Source: Deltaproteobacteria bacterium (GTDB lineage Bacteria; Desulfobacterota; Syntrophia; Syntrophales; UBA2210). From it: DNA of 37,168 nt. Each line of letters begins with the position of its first letter. Position 1 is the first letter of the stretch. Position numbers and translations under genes: made by a program. Below the pieces are notes generated by a model. It was not told the DNA's origin, searched no databases, and saw only the letters and a list, made by a program, of their open reading frames with translations. Below are positions 17,220 to 24,849 of this stretch, one piece after another. The DNA lies in contig JAFGPZ010000303.1 of the NCBI GenBank assembly GCA_016935935.1, forward strand, positions 1-37,168. The letters are read 5' to 3'.

Positions 17220-17695
17220 AATCAGAGTTTAGTTTTTTATCTTACAAGATTGACAAAATAGATTACTCTATCTTACAAGATATTGGAGTAGTCCAATTTA
17301 ATTGCAATTATAAAAATTGCGAATGGCAACAAAAAATAAGCATCAGGAATCCTGTTTTTTTCAAATCTCAGAAGGTATATCTCTGTGGGGTTAATTCGAC
17401 GATGAAGTTGATAAATCATAATAATGAAGAAGATAAGAAAAGAAAAACATGGTTAACCCTTAAGACAGGCATCGTTGGTCTATTTGCAATCGGAGATAGG
17501 CTTGACGAAGAATCTGAAAAAAAGTTCGTAACTGTTGGTGCTCCTGCATTGTTATTTCCTTATCTGCGTGCAGCATGTTCTAACATACTCGCATCCTCTG
17601 GATTTGGATCAGTCGTTATGCCGCTTGTTAATATGCATAAAGTTGGTATTGCTTTTGCGGCCAAAGAGGATTTTTCTATACTTGTACAAGAGTAG
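17201..17695 (+). CDS. SecB-like chaperone of a toxin-antitoxin-chaperone module (CmdC-like)
   Basis: A 164-residue protein with the C-terminal SecB signature at about 115-145: P-A-L-L-F-P-Y-L-R, then GFGSVVMPLVNM, equivalent to the P-LFPYAR and GFPPLLLAPVNF segments of SecB. The N-terminal half is beta-rich, as in the SecB fold. SecB-like proteins encoded with toxin-antitoxin pairs (TAC systems, including CmdTAC) fold and protect the antitoxin; loss of that protection, for example by phage capsid protein competing for the chaperone, frees the toxin. A GAGG Shine-Dalgarno lies upstream of the ATG inside the previous gene. General export SecB is unlikely given the neighbours. Confidence 0.68.
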   Translation: MGGSGIKSEFSFLSYKIDKIDYSILQDIGVVQFNCNYKNCEWQQKISIRNPVFFKSQKVYLCGVNSTMKLINHNNEEDKKRKTWLTLKTGIVGLFAIGDRLDEESEKKFVTVGAPALLFPYLRAACSNILASSGFGSVVMPLVNMHKVGIAFAAKEDFSILVQE

Positions 17696-17696
17696 A

Positions 17697-17804
17697 CCAC
17701 TGTAAATATTAAGAAGCTACCCCTTCACTAAACGTAGTGCGGGGCGCCCCTTTCTACACTTTTTTCTACACTCCCCGTTTTTCTCCGCTTCGATCCGGTC
17801 AATT
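17697..17804. repeat. att-like direct repeat copy 2 (intact integrase 3' end)
   Basis: This copy pairs with 16052-16158. Together they bracket the ~1.6-kb toxin-antitoxin-chaperone unit as direct repeats. The strongest part is 17720-17760, identical to 16074-16114. The outer part at 17697-17719 resembles the sequence running from the tRNA CCA. Recombination between the copies would delete the three-gene unit. Confidence 0.6.
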
Positions 17805-18829
17805 TCAGCGAACAGATCAGGTATCTGATGGGCCTCTTTTTTCTGTAATTCTCGCGCCAGGTGGAGATAATGCTTGATGATTGTCTCGGGTGAATTTCCA
17901 ACTCTCTCGGCCAGTTCGGCAATATCAGCTCCCATGGCCAGGGCATAGGTGATATAAAAATGTCGGATGTCATAAAGCCGGAATGTCCTTGATATTTCGG
18001 CTGTTTGTTTAGCAGCTTTCCACGATCTGGACAGATTCGATTTGATCTGTTTCCCTCTGAAACTGACAATATGTTCACATTCCCTGCTCTCGTAGCGGCG
18101 CCGGAGGCGTTCCATGAAATCAGGTGTTAGATATTGCCAGCGCCATTCATCGGTTTTCCGGCCATAGATTTTGATGCGATTTTGTTTCCAATCGATATGA
18201 TCCCACCGGGCGGCGAAGAGTTCCGTTCTTCCCGGACGCATGCCGGTGTAATATTCCAGTTCCAGCGCCCACTTCAGATGTTTGTCGGCAGCGTTCAGAA
18301 TATTGATATATTCCCGGATTGTAAATATTTCTATATGGTGCTTTTTCTGCCTGCGAGATATGCGCTGGCTCCAGGGATTATCGGCCAGCTGACCATCCAA
18401 GGACCAGACTGCCCATTTGAAGATATGTTTCGCATATTGGAAGTTTTTGTTGATTGTCCGGGCGGTAAGCCCCTTCTCCAGCATATCGCTTTCGATTTCC
18501 AGGGCGTCCTCTATTGTGATCAGGCTGATGGGTGTTTCCCCTATTCGCGGCAGAAAATATTTTGCCATGATCCGGCCTATATCGTTTAGGGTTGTATCTG
18601 CCAGGTCAAAACGGCTGTTGATATAAAGCTGCGCCAGTTCGGTGAAGGTGATGGATTCATTTTCACGGCGAACCTTTTTTTTACCCCTGGCCTTCAGGTA
18701 TTTTATCTCCAGATCACGAGTTTCCGCTTTCTTTCTGGCGGAGGGACCCTTCCCGAAGGGTTCCCAGATGCGTTTCTTCCCGTCAAGATAGACGCAGTAG
18801 TAGTTTTCCTTCTTCCTGTATACAGGCAT
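17717..18829 (-). CDS. int: Tyrosine recombinase / integrase
   Basis: The 370-residue protein has an N-terminal arm-binding part (MPVYRKKENYYCVYLDGKKR), a SAM-like core-binding domain (about 60-155, FTELAQLYINSRFDLAD) and a catalytic domain. Visible catalytic positions are Arg198 (TGMRPG), Arg289 in LYDIRHFYITYALAMG and the nucleophile Tyr321 in KHYLHL. The histidine that usually precedes Arg289 by three is Tyr286, and the usual His/Trp is Asn312, both tolerated variants. Its 3' end points to tRNA-Phe and is duplicated beside it. It probably integrates the element, or the whole prophage to the right, at tRNA-Phe. Confidence 0.9.
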   Translation of the reverse strand: MPVYRKKENYYCVYLDGKKRIWEPFGKGPSARKKAETRDLEIKYLKARGKKKVRRENESITFTELAQLYINSRFDLADTTLNDIGRIMAKYFLPRIGETPISLITIEDALEIESDMLEKGLTARTINKNFQYAKHIFKWAVWSLDGQLADNPWSQRISRRQKKHHIEIFTIREYINILNAADKHLKWALELEYYTGMRPGRTELFAARWDHIDWKQNRIKIYGRKTDEWRWQYLTPDFMERLRRRYESRECEHIVSFRGKQIKSNLSRSWKAAKQTAEISRTFRLYDIRHFYITYALAMGADIAELAERVGNSPETIIKHYLHLARELQKKEAHQIPDLFAEIDRIEAEKNGECRKKCRKGRPALRLVKG

Positions 18830-18940
18830 GTAATTACCAATACCATCTTGACTTTAGTGTTTAAAGGTGTATTACCCGTAAAATATACGAAAATCTTTCA
18901 TGGTAACCATAAGCAGCGGGCGGCATCATAAGCTTTAATT

Positions 18941-18971
18941 GTTGAGTGCCAGGACATCGTTGACACTCAAC
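18941..18971. repeat. Hairpin GTTGAGTG/CACTCAAC after the signalling cluster
   Basis: Perfect 8-nt arms (18941-18948 and 18964-18971) around a 15-nt loop. It lies downstream of the minus-strand receiver and histidine-kinase genes but has no clear T-run, so it is a weak terminator candidate only. Confidence 0.35.
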
Positions 18972-18975
18972 GAAC

Positions 18976-19077
18976 TTATCGTAATTTGTAGTCAAATTCC
19001 TCGATCTGGATTTTACCGGGGAAGAGCTTTAGTTTTTGTTCTTTGACATCGATAGTGGCAACCACGTATTCGAGCAT
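18976..19077 (-). CDS. Possible 33-residue ORF or gene remnant
   Basis: Downstream of the receiver gene, the minus strand has a short frame from ATG 19077 to TAA 18976. It reads MLEYVVATIDVKEQKLKLF and ends EEFDYKLR, a composition that looks protein-like rather than random. The frame stays open upstream into the end of the receiver gene, in another phase. There is no strong Shine-Dalgarno. It may be a small protein or the tail of a lost gene. Confidence 0.25.
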   Translation of the reverse strand: MLEYVVATIDVKEQKLKLFPGKIQIEEFDYKLR

Positions 19078-19103
19078 TGACTCAGTCTGACACTTCACCA
19101 GGA

Positions 19104-19472
19104 TTATATAGCTTTTATTTTTTCAACCAGTTCATCGATCACGATGGGTTTGGCAATGAAGCGCTGTCCGCCCATAATACCGCCGCTTTGATTAACTTCC
19201 TTCTGTTTGACTATAGCCGTTACAAATATAATGGGAATGGACGCAGTAATGGGCGACTCAGATAGTATTTCAGCCACATCGGAACCAGCCATATCAGGCA
19301 TCATAACATCAAGCAGGATAAGATCCGGCTTCTGCGTCTTCGCCAGCCAAATACCATCCTTCCCCCGCGTAGCCGTTAAAACATGAAAATTGCTTCCCGA
19401 CTCAAGCGATTTTTTCAAAACACGGCAAAAATATTCTTCATCGTCTATTATAAGTATTTTTTTCACAGACAT
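19104..19472 (-). CDS. Single-domain response regulator (receiver)
   Basis: A stand-alone receiver (CheY-like) domain of about 122 residues. It has KKILIIDDEE with the acidic pair, the phosphorylation aspartate in LILLDVMMPDM, the Thr switch in FVTAIV, and the Lys in AKPIVIDELVEKI. No output domain follows. The frame opens at 19493, but the ATG at 19472 sits behind a GGGGTGA site and directly before the conserved strand. It ends a cluster with a second receiver and a histidine kinase, and likely relays the kinase signal by protein contact. Confidence 0.85.
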   Translation of the reverse strand: MSVKKILIIDDEEYFCRVLKKSLESGSNFHVLTATRGKDGIWLAKTQKPDLILLDVMMPDMAGSDVAEILSESPITASIPIIFVTAIVKQKEVNQSGGIMGGQRFIAKPIVIDELVEKIKAI

Positions 19473-19489
19473 CATGTCACCCCATTTTT

Positions 19490-19858
19490 TCAACCCAGAA
19501 GTTGAATCATTTTTACCATCACAGTCGTTTCAACGCTGCATAAATTAATGGGTTTTGTAATATACTCATCCGCGCCCAATTGCATTGCTCTTTTGGCCAA
19601 CTCTTCGTCGATGACGGCTGTAATCATGATAACCACAATTTTAGGACTTATACTTTTGATCTCGCTCAGGGTCTCGATGCCTCCCATACCCGGCATGATA
19701 ATATCGAGCAGCACAATGTGCGGTCTCACTTCTTTTACCTTGTCAATGGCCTCCAGCCCGGTTGCGGCGGTATATACTTCATATTCTTTTGATGTCAGAA
19801 AATCTTTCAGAAGTCTTACGGTGTGTATTTCATCATCAACAACGAGTATGCGTTCCAT
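19490..19858 (-). CDS. Single-domain response regulator (receiver)
   Basis: A 122-residue receiver domain: MERILVVDDEIHTVRLLKDFL, phosphorylation Asp in IVLLDIIMPGM, Thr in VIMITAV, Lys in ITKPINL. The open frame runs upstream into the kinase gene in another phase, but the true start is ATG 19858. It lies 7 nt after the histidine-kinase stop, with an AAAGG site inside the kinase end. It is probably the direct phosphoacceptor of that kinase. Confidence 0.86.
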   Translation of the reverse strand: MERILVVDDEIHTVRLLKDFLTSKEYEVYTAATGLEAIDKVKEVRPHIVLLDIIMPGMGGIETLSEIKSISPKIVVIMITAVIDEELAKRAMQLGADEYITKPINLCSVETTVMVKMIQLLG

Positions 19859-19865
19859 AAGATAA

Positions 19866-21776
19866 CTAACCTTTCGTCTCAGCGGTGATTTTTCCAGTAT
19901 TCTTTTTAACGGGAAGCGTGAAATAAAAAGAGACGCCCTCCTCTTTATTGTTCTCCGCCCATATCTTGCCATCGTGATCATGGACGATGCCATATGATAT
20001 GGAAAGTCCCAGCCCCGTTCCCTTTCCCTGCTCCTTGGTGGTAAAAAAGGGGTCAAAGATTTTCGGCATATTCTCAGTTTTGATACCCACGCCGGTGTCG
20101 GCAATCATTATTTTCAGTTGGCCATTCTTCCTGGATACCTTCTCCCTCTCCGTCCTGATGGTCAACACCTTTTTCTCTTTACCCTTCATGGCGTCCGCCG
20201 CGTTTGTAATCAGATTCATGATAACCTGCTCTATCTTTTCTCGGTCCATGGCTGTTAAAGGCAAATCGGGCTCGTATTGCGCCTCCGCTTTTATCCCGTC
20301 TATTTTCAACTGCGTGGCATATAAACTCAGAACATTAGCGACAACATCGTTGATATCGGCTGTAATTATCTTTTTCTCAGAGACGCGGGAAAACTGCTTT
20401 AGATTTTCAGCAATGGTCACAATACGGCTTACCTGATCCATGCATATCTGTAATTCTTCCTTCACCTTGGGTGAAAGTTTTTCCGTCATCAGCAACATCT
20501 GCAATTCCATAGAGATAATATTCACGGGATTAAGTATCTCATGGGCAACCCCGGTGGACAGGCGACCCACGGAAGCGAGTTTTTCCGACTGGAGCAACTG
20601 ATCTCTCGCGTTTTGCAAGTCCCTTTCCGCGCGCTTGCGATCGGTAATATCTCGAACGAAACCGAGTGCTATTTTTTGTCCTCCGCGCTCGAACACGGAG
20701 GTGCTGATTTCAACGGGCACGTGTCGCCCGTCTTTATTGACAAGCTCAAGCTCATCCGGTCCCGTAGACTTCCCCTCCATGTTGGCCTGGAGCAGACGCA
20801 CGGCCTTATTCACACTGTTTACGGACAGAACATTCAGCTCCAGGTAATTTTTGCCGATCATCTCGTCACGGCTGTATCCGATTATCTCTTCGCTCCTGCG
20901 GTTGCCGTAAACGAAATTGCCCTGCATGTCGCTCATATAGATACCGTCCGGGGCGTTCTCAAAATAATTATTCAAGAAGGCCTCGTTTTCCTTCCGCATA
21001 TTATCCATCTGCTTGCGTGTGCTGATATCCCTGGATACTCCGTGCAAGCCGGTCAGGGCTCCCTGATCATCGCGAATCCCGCTTATGATATTTTCAATCC
21101 AGCGGGTGGAACCATCCTTATGGTAGTATTCCAGTTCAATGGTGAGTGTCCTTTCAGGATCTGCCTGGCCCTGTTGCTCCAGCGCAAGTTCCCTTGCCAT
21201 AAGGTCCAGTGCGGCTGACATCGATTCCGGTGTCAGTTGTTCACGAACATCCTGCGCCATGCGCTCTTCCGGAGTGAATCCAAGTATTGTCTTGATCGAA
21301 GGGCTGACATAGACCGTCCGCAGATTCATATCCTGAATCCACACAATATCCGTCATCTTTTCCGCAAGGAAACGGTATTTTTTTTCGCTTTCCCGAAGCG
21401 AATCCTCTTGCTTTTTTAAGTCGGTAATATCCCTGGCAATGGCTTGAAAGCCGGTGATTCTCCCATAAACCAAGAGTAACTGAACATTTTGTCCGATCCA
21501 TTTGGTTGTCCCGTCACGAATGATGATAGGGTACTCGAAGTAGGTATTTCGGATTTGATCATCATATTGCTTTTCATAAAAAGCGCTGATCTTTTCATGG
21601 AAATCTGGTCGCACAAGGGAAAGATAATTCTTCCCTGTGATTTCCGATTGCGGCCATCCCGTGATGCGCTCGGCGGCAACATTTGCATAGGTGAAATATC
21701 CCTTGAGATTAATTGTATAGATAATGTCATTGCTGTTTTCGACAAGGAATTGGAATCGTTTTTCACTTTCGATCAC
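19866..21776 (-). CDS. Triple-PAS sensor histidine kinase
   Basis: A 636-residue soluble-looking kinase without transmembrane segments. Three PAS domains (about 1-125, 128-255 and 262-385) are followed by a dimerisation/H-box with His412 in STGVAHEILNPVN and a HATPase domain with N, G1 (IADTGVGI), F (DPFFTTK) and G2 (GKGTGLGLSI) boxes. PAS domains suggest sensing of redox state or a small ligand in the cytoplasm. The start is GTG at 21776, backed by a GGAGAAG Shine-Dalgarno; a stop lies in frame about 80 nt upstream and there is no ATG between. The two receivers downstream are its likely partners. Confidence 0.9.
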   Translation of the reverse strand: MIESEKRFQFLVENSNDIIYTINLKGYFTYANVAAERITGWPQSEITGKNYLSLVRPDFHEKISAFYEKQYDDQIRNTYFEYPIIIRDGTTKWIGQNVQLLLVYGRITGFQAIARDITDLKKQEDSLRESEKKYRFLAEKMTDIVWIQDMNLRTVYVSPSIKTILGFTPEERMAQDVREQLTPESMSAALDLMARELALEQQGQADPERTLTIELEYYHKDGSTRWIENIISGIRDDQGALTGLHGVSRDISTRKQMDNMRKENEAFLNNYFENAPDGIYMSDMQGNFVYGNRRSEEIIGYSRDEMIGKNYLELNVLSVNSVNKAVRLLQANMEGKSTGPDELELVNKDGRHVPVEISTSVFERGGQKIALGFVRDITDRKRAERDLQNARDQLLQSEKLASVGRLSTGVAHEILNPVNIISMELQMLLMTEKLSPKVKEELQICMDQVSRIVTIAENLKQFSRVSEKKIITADINDVVANVLSLYATQLKIDGIKAEAQYEPDLPLTAMDREKIEQVIMNLITNAADAMKGKEKKVLTIRTEREKVSRKNGQLKIMIADTGVGIKTENMPKIFDPFFTTKEQGKGTGLGLSISYGIVHDHDGKIWAENNKEEGVSFYFTLPVKKNTGKITAETKG

Positions 21777-21992
21777 GGTTCTTCTTCTCCAGGTCTGCGT
21801 ATATCGGGGCTTGGATAACCCGATTAATAGCCTTGATACTCACGGACACTTAGACCAATTTCTTCCCCCTGCCGGGGAAAGACAGAAAAGGTAATATAAA
21901 CATCTTATTGTTGCGTGATATCAGGTTAGATACTCAGGGGAGGAAAGTCAATATAGAATAATATGCCATGAATTATATAGAAAAAATCTATA

Positions 21993-22997
21993 TCATGACA
22001 TAGACAGAAGGTAGGAACGAAGATTGGTTTTTCCTTTTTTCAAGCCGAGCTTTTTTCTGATGTTGTTCCGGTGTGTGTTAACTGTTCCTACGGTAATGTT
22101 CAGCAAATCAGCGATATTTTTTGACGTCATGCCTCCTCTGACCATATTGGCCACTTGAATTTCCATAGGTGTTAAGTTTCTGAAGTCGGAAGACATGTTG
22201 TTTAGAAAAGGCGAAAAAATGTCTTTTAGGTTTGCTTCGAGAATGTTCAGATGACATCTGCCTCTTTCATCCAGGGCATAGTTTTGCAACTCCCTGATAT
22301 ATGGGATCACTGTTTCATCAATGTTCTGCTGAAGCCTTGCCTCTAGGTTCTTCTGATCTTCCGTAAGGCGTTTCAAGAAAGTCCGTAGGGCGGAGTTGGC
22401 TTCTTCAAGTTCCGCCGATTGCTGAGTCAGTTCACGCTCTCTTTGTTTAAGGGCATTTTGGATGTTTCTGCGTTCAGTAATATCATGAAGAACACTGAGA
22501 ATCAATTTTTCACCAGTGATATCTATTAGTTCCCCTGAATAGATGCCCACCCGCGTATCCCCGGATTTAGTCCGGTATTCGATTTCTTCGTTAAAGGTAG
22601 CGTCTTTTCTATCCAGCGATTGACGGATAATTTCAATATCTTTCCTGCTTAAAAGGTTTAGTTCCGAAATGCTGTGTCCCATGATTTCTTCACGGGAGTA
22701 ACCCGTAAATCGGATAAACCTGTGATTGACTTCAACAAACACATTGTCTTCGACCCTGCTGAGAGCCATAAGGGACGGACTGATAAAAAATATTCTGAAT
22801 AATAAAATGTTTAGTTGGGCCGGGTCCAATATTTGCAAATATAATTTTCCTCCAATTAAATTAATATGGACATCGTTATTTCGCACCAGGAGTATAGGAG
22901 AGCTGTTTTTATGCGTCAAGGGATATTTCGATTGAAAAACAGGAGTCGGCAACGCGCTGGGGTATTGAAATCTTAAGATTTCTTTGTTCACAGCCAC
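21993..22997 (-). CDS. PAS-domain LuxR-type transcription regulator
   Basis: The 334-residue protein has a PAS domain (about 70-175; RVEDNVFVEVNHRFIRFTGYSREEIMG, ending VLHDITERR), a coiled-coil linker (about 176-235) and a C-terminal LuxR helix-turn-helix (LTPMEIQVANMVRGGMTSKN, then VGTVNTHRNNIRKKLG). The first ~65 residues have no clear homology and may belong to a degenerate upstream domain, or the true start may be internal. It precedes the kinase and receiver genes on the same strand after a 216-bp gap, so it may control them or their targets. Confidence 0.82.
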   Translation of the reverse strand: MAVNKEILRFQYPSALPTPVFQSKYPLTHKNSSPILLVRNNDVHINLIGGKLYLQILDPAQLNILLFRIFFISPSLMALSRVEDNVFVEVNHRFIRFTGYSREEIMGHSISELNLLSRKDIEIIRQSLDRKDATFNEEIEYRTKSGDTRVGIYSGELIDITGEKLILSVLHDITERRNIQNALKQRERELTQQSAELEEANSALRTFLKRLTEDQKNLEARLQQNIDETVIPYIRELQNYALDERGRCHLNILEANLKDIFSPFLNNMSSDFRNLTPMEIQVANMVRGGMTSKNIADLLNITVGTVNTHRNNIRKKLGLKKGKTNLRSYLLSMS

Positions 22998-23065
22998 TGA
23001 AAAGAACGGCTCAATTATAACGCACGAGCCGTGTCTATACTTCGCCGGATGTGTTCTGCGCAGAA

Positions 23066-23560
23066 TTATACGGCGTTCTTCTTCTTTGAATAAAGCAAGT
23101 CCATAACCTTATGCAAGTCTTCCTTAAATTCTTCCATATCCCTTTTAAGTTTCTGCAAGTCTGTTTCTTCCGTTACCACAGCGTTATGAAAAGCCCGGAT
23201 TCCAATTTTCAGGATCTCTGAGTGCTCGGATTTCGACTGGAGAATTTCAGCAGCCATGTCAAGGTAGGGTTGAAGTTCGGGGGGATAAGATGAGGATGGG
23301 GAGGGGGGGGCGCCGTGCATGTCGCCTTTGCCGGTGAGGATATATTCTTTCGATATTCGATATCGATATTCGATGGCAAGTAAAGCAGGTTTAGAAATCT
23401 CCCTTTTGCCATTTTCGATTTCAGACAACGAATTGGCTGCAATTCCAATGTGATCTGAAAACTCACCTTGAGTTTCACCTGCAGAATTTCGTACAGATAG
23501 AATTCTGTTACCGATCTCTTTTAATCTCTTATTATCGATATTCGATTTTTTTCTTGACAT
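23066..23560 (-). CDS. XRE-family phage repressor-like protein (cI position)
   Basis: The 164-residue protein has an N-terminal helix-turn-helix of the Cro/cI type (ETQGEFSDHIGIAANSLSEIENGKREISKPALLAIEYRY), a proline-serine linker, and a helical C-terminus (about 120-160) probably used for oligomerisation. It lacks the S24 self-cleavage domain of LexA-like repressors, so induction would not be by classic RecA-stimulated cleavage. It is divergent from the early phage operon, and its start codon overlaps a rightward promoter. Three copies of TCGATATTCGAT in and beside it are operator candidates. Confidence 0.8.
   Translation of the reverse strand: MSRKKSNIDNKRLKEIGNRILSVRNSAGETQGEFSDHIGIAANSLSEIENGKREISKPALLAIEYRYRISKEYILTGKGDMHGAPPSPSSSYPPELQPYLDMAAEILQSKSEHSEILKIGIRAFHNAVVTEETDLQKLKRDMEEFKEDLHKVMDLLYSKKKNAV
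23350..23374. promoter_or_regulatory. Tandem TCGATATTCGAT operator candidates inside the repressor gene
   Basis: Two exact 12-nt copies start 13 nt apart (23350-23361 and 23363-23374). A third exact copy lies at 23535-23546 near the repressor start. The 12-mer has inverted TCGA half-sites. Position fits autoregulation by the repressor or its Cro-like counterpart. Confidence 0.4.
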
Positions 23561-23582
23561 AACTTCTATTTTCGATTATTCT
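23535..23582 (+). promoter_or_regulatory. Rightward early (PR-like) promoter with overlapping operator copy
   Basis: A perfect TTGACA -35 (23554-23559), 17-nt spacer and TATTCT -10 (23577-23582) point into the early operon and overlap the repressor start codon. An exact TCGATATTCGAT copy lies just upstream (23535-23546) and a TTCGAT half-site lies in the spacer. Repressor bound here would block rightward transcription. Confidence 0.6.
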
Positions 23583-23600
23583 TCGCCTAACAATGTTAAC

Positions 23601-23717
23601 GGAAGGAAGGAACTACCGAACGGTGCTGACTGTGAGTGTGCTTGCAAGGACACCTTGATTCCAAAACGGAGGGCCTGCGGCTCACGGGTTGGGTAGGTTG
23701 CAACATTCCTTCCTTCC
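23601..23717. repeat. Long-range inverted repeat GGAAGGAAGGAA / TTCCTTCCTTCC in early leader
   Basis: Perfect 12-nt arms at 23601-23612 and 23706-23717 are separated by 93 nt in the untranslated leader between the early promoter and the first early gene. The leader RNA could fold back and present or hide the downstream region. I see no gene in 23583-23768. Confidence 0.45.
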
Positions 23718-23768
23718 AATAAAAAATACCACAGTTTCACACAACCACGTTTGTAGGAGAGTCAAACT

Positions 23769-24164
23769 ATGAACAATCAACCCCGCACTGTCAAGAAAAA
23801 TCTTCTTTTTGCGCTCATCGCATTCCACGAGCATGATTTGACATACGTCGGTCAAAAACTCGATCCTGCTATTGGAAAATGCTACCTCTCCCAGCTGATC
23901 ACCGAATACGCCACGAGAGGCAGCACACACAACCCGCGTGTAAGACGGCAGATATCAGAATTGTACGACGTCTCAGAGGATATACTCTTCCCCGAGTATG
24001 ATCCTGCCACGGATGTCCTGCCGGTCATAGAGGAAAACCGCAACAACTTTCTGAGAAAAAACGGAGGTAAAAATGAAAGTAAAACAGGGACATCAGATGT
24101 TCGCGGATCGTCTCGTCCAGGAGCTTATGCTGGAGGCGGATCGCATGGGGTACAACCTCGATGA
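23769..24164 (+). CDS. Early phage DNA-binding protein (Cro-like position)
   Basis: A 131-residue product from an ATG with a TAGGAGAG Shine-Dalgarno. Residues about 20-80 resemble an XRE-type helix-turn-helix ending in LYDVSEDILFPEYD, a phrase common in that family. It is the first gene rightward of the repressor, where Cro lies in lambda-like phages. The last ~30 residues overlap the next gene by 92 nt in another frame and look like low-complexity read-through, so only the first ~100 residues may be under selection. Confidence 0.6.
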   Translation: MNNQPRTVKKNLLFALIAFHEHDLTYVGQKLDPAIGKCYLSQLITEYATRGSTHNPRVRRQISELYDVSEDILFPEYDPATDVLPVIEENRNNFLRKNGGKNESKTGTSDVRGSSRPGAYAGGGSHGVQPR

Positions 24165-24525
24165 TCTTGCCGAAGCGTTGGGATCGTCGCGCCGCACGGT
24201 AGAAAACTATAAATACGGCTCGACGCCGACAGTGGCCGGATTTTTCGGCATCATCCGCACGGTAAAACCCGTTGAAGTCATGTGCCGCCTGGCGGCCATA
24301 TCGGACGGCTACTTTTTGAAGCCCACGGTAAAAGGGTCAAGAGTAGAGACAGAGCTCACCAAGCACACGTCGGTCATAATGAAGGAGGTGGCCGATGTCC
24401 TCAAAGCCATTGCAGTCTCACTTGCAGACGGTCAGATTCGCAATAACGAAAAATCATTTATATGCAGAGAAGCCGACGAGGCCATAGAGGCGCTTCTGCT
24501 TCTCAAACTGAAGGTGGAGTCATGA
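24073..24525 (+). CDS. Phage CII/CP76-like regulatory protein
   Basis: The 150-residue protein has a helix-turn-helix near the N-terminus (YNLDDLAEALGSSRRTVENYKYG). The rest (ISDGYFLKPTVKGS, later SLADGQIRNNEKSF and a C-terminal EADEAIEALLLLK helix) resembles phage CP76/CII regulators of temperate phages, which set the lysis-lysogeny choice. A GGAGG Shine-Dalgarno supports the start despite the 92-nt overlap with the previous gene. Its stop overlaps the next start (ATGA). Confidence 0.6.
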   Translation: MKVKQGHQMFADRLVQELMLEADRMGYNLDDLAEALGSSRRTVENYKYGSTPTVAGFFGIIRTVKPVEVMCRLAAISDGYFLKPTVKGSRVETELTKHTSVIMKEVADVLKAIAVSLADGQIRNNEKSFICREADEAIEALLLLKLKVES

Positions 24526-24848
24526 GAAAAGTTCAGCTCAGGAACAACACCACAATAGAAAGCCCATGGATGCGGATCGAGGAGGCCGCAGCCTATTGCG
24601 GGCTTTCACGAGCCGCCTTTGACGACCATGCCGACCGAATCGGTCTGCCCTATAACGGCCTTAAATCGGCGCGCACATACCACGTCAAGACGCTTGACTA
24701 CTTCATGCAGATTGTCGCCGAAATCGAAGACGCGCAGGAAAAATACGGCAAAGGATCGAGGCACGCGCAGCTCCGGATGCCCAAACACATAATGGCCCTG
24801 ATCAATCCGCGAACAGGCCAAATGTTCGTGGCCCCAAAGGCGGAGTGA
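24522..24848 (+). CDS. Small excisionase/MerR-like helix-turn-helix protein
   Basis: A 108-residue protein starting at the ATG in the ATGA overlap, behind GGTGGAG; the frame extends further upstream to 24462 but that start is unsupported. Residues about 17-45 (MRIEEAAAYCGLSRAAFDDHA) are a winged-helix excisionase-type DNA-binding motif. It may be an excisionase or an early regulator. Confidence 0.62.
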   Translation: MRKVQLRNNTTIESPWMRIEEAAAYCGLSRAAFDDHADRIGLPYNGLKSARTYHVKTLDYFMQIVAEIEDAQEKYGKGSRHAQLRMPKHIMALINPRTGQMFVAPKAE

Positions 24849-24849
24849 T

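Noticed and set aside
19859..20104. Long N-terminal extension of the second receiver gene
   Set aside because: It lies wholly within the histidine-kinase coding sequence in another frame; the receiver domain starts at 19858.
21964..21999. Hairpin ATATAG/CTATAT after the LuxR-type gene as a terminator
   Set aside because: Only six A/T-rich pairs, so too weak to call.
23341..23374. CRISPR-like short repeats
   Set aside because: The TCGATATTCGAT copies are 12 nt, palindromic and without spacers; operators fit better. No CRISPR array was seen anywhere in the window.
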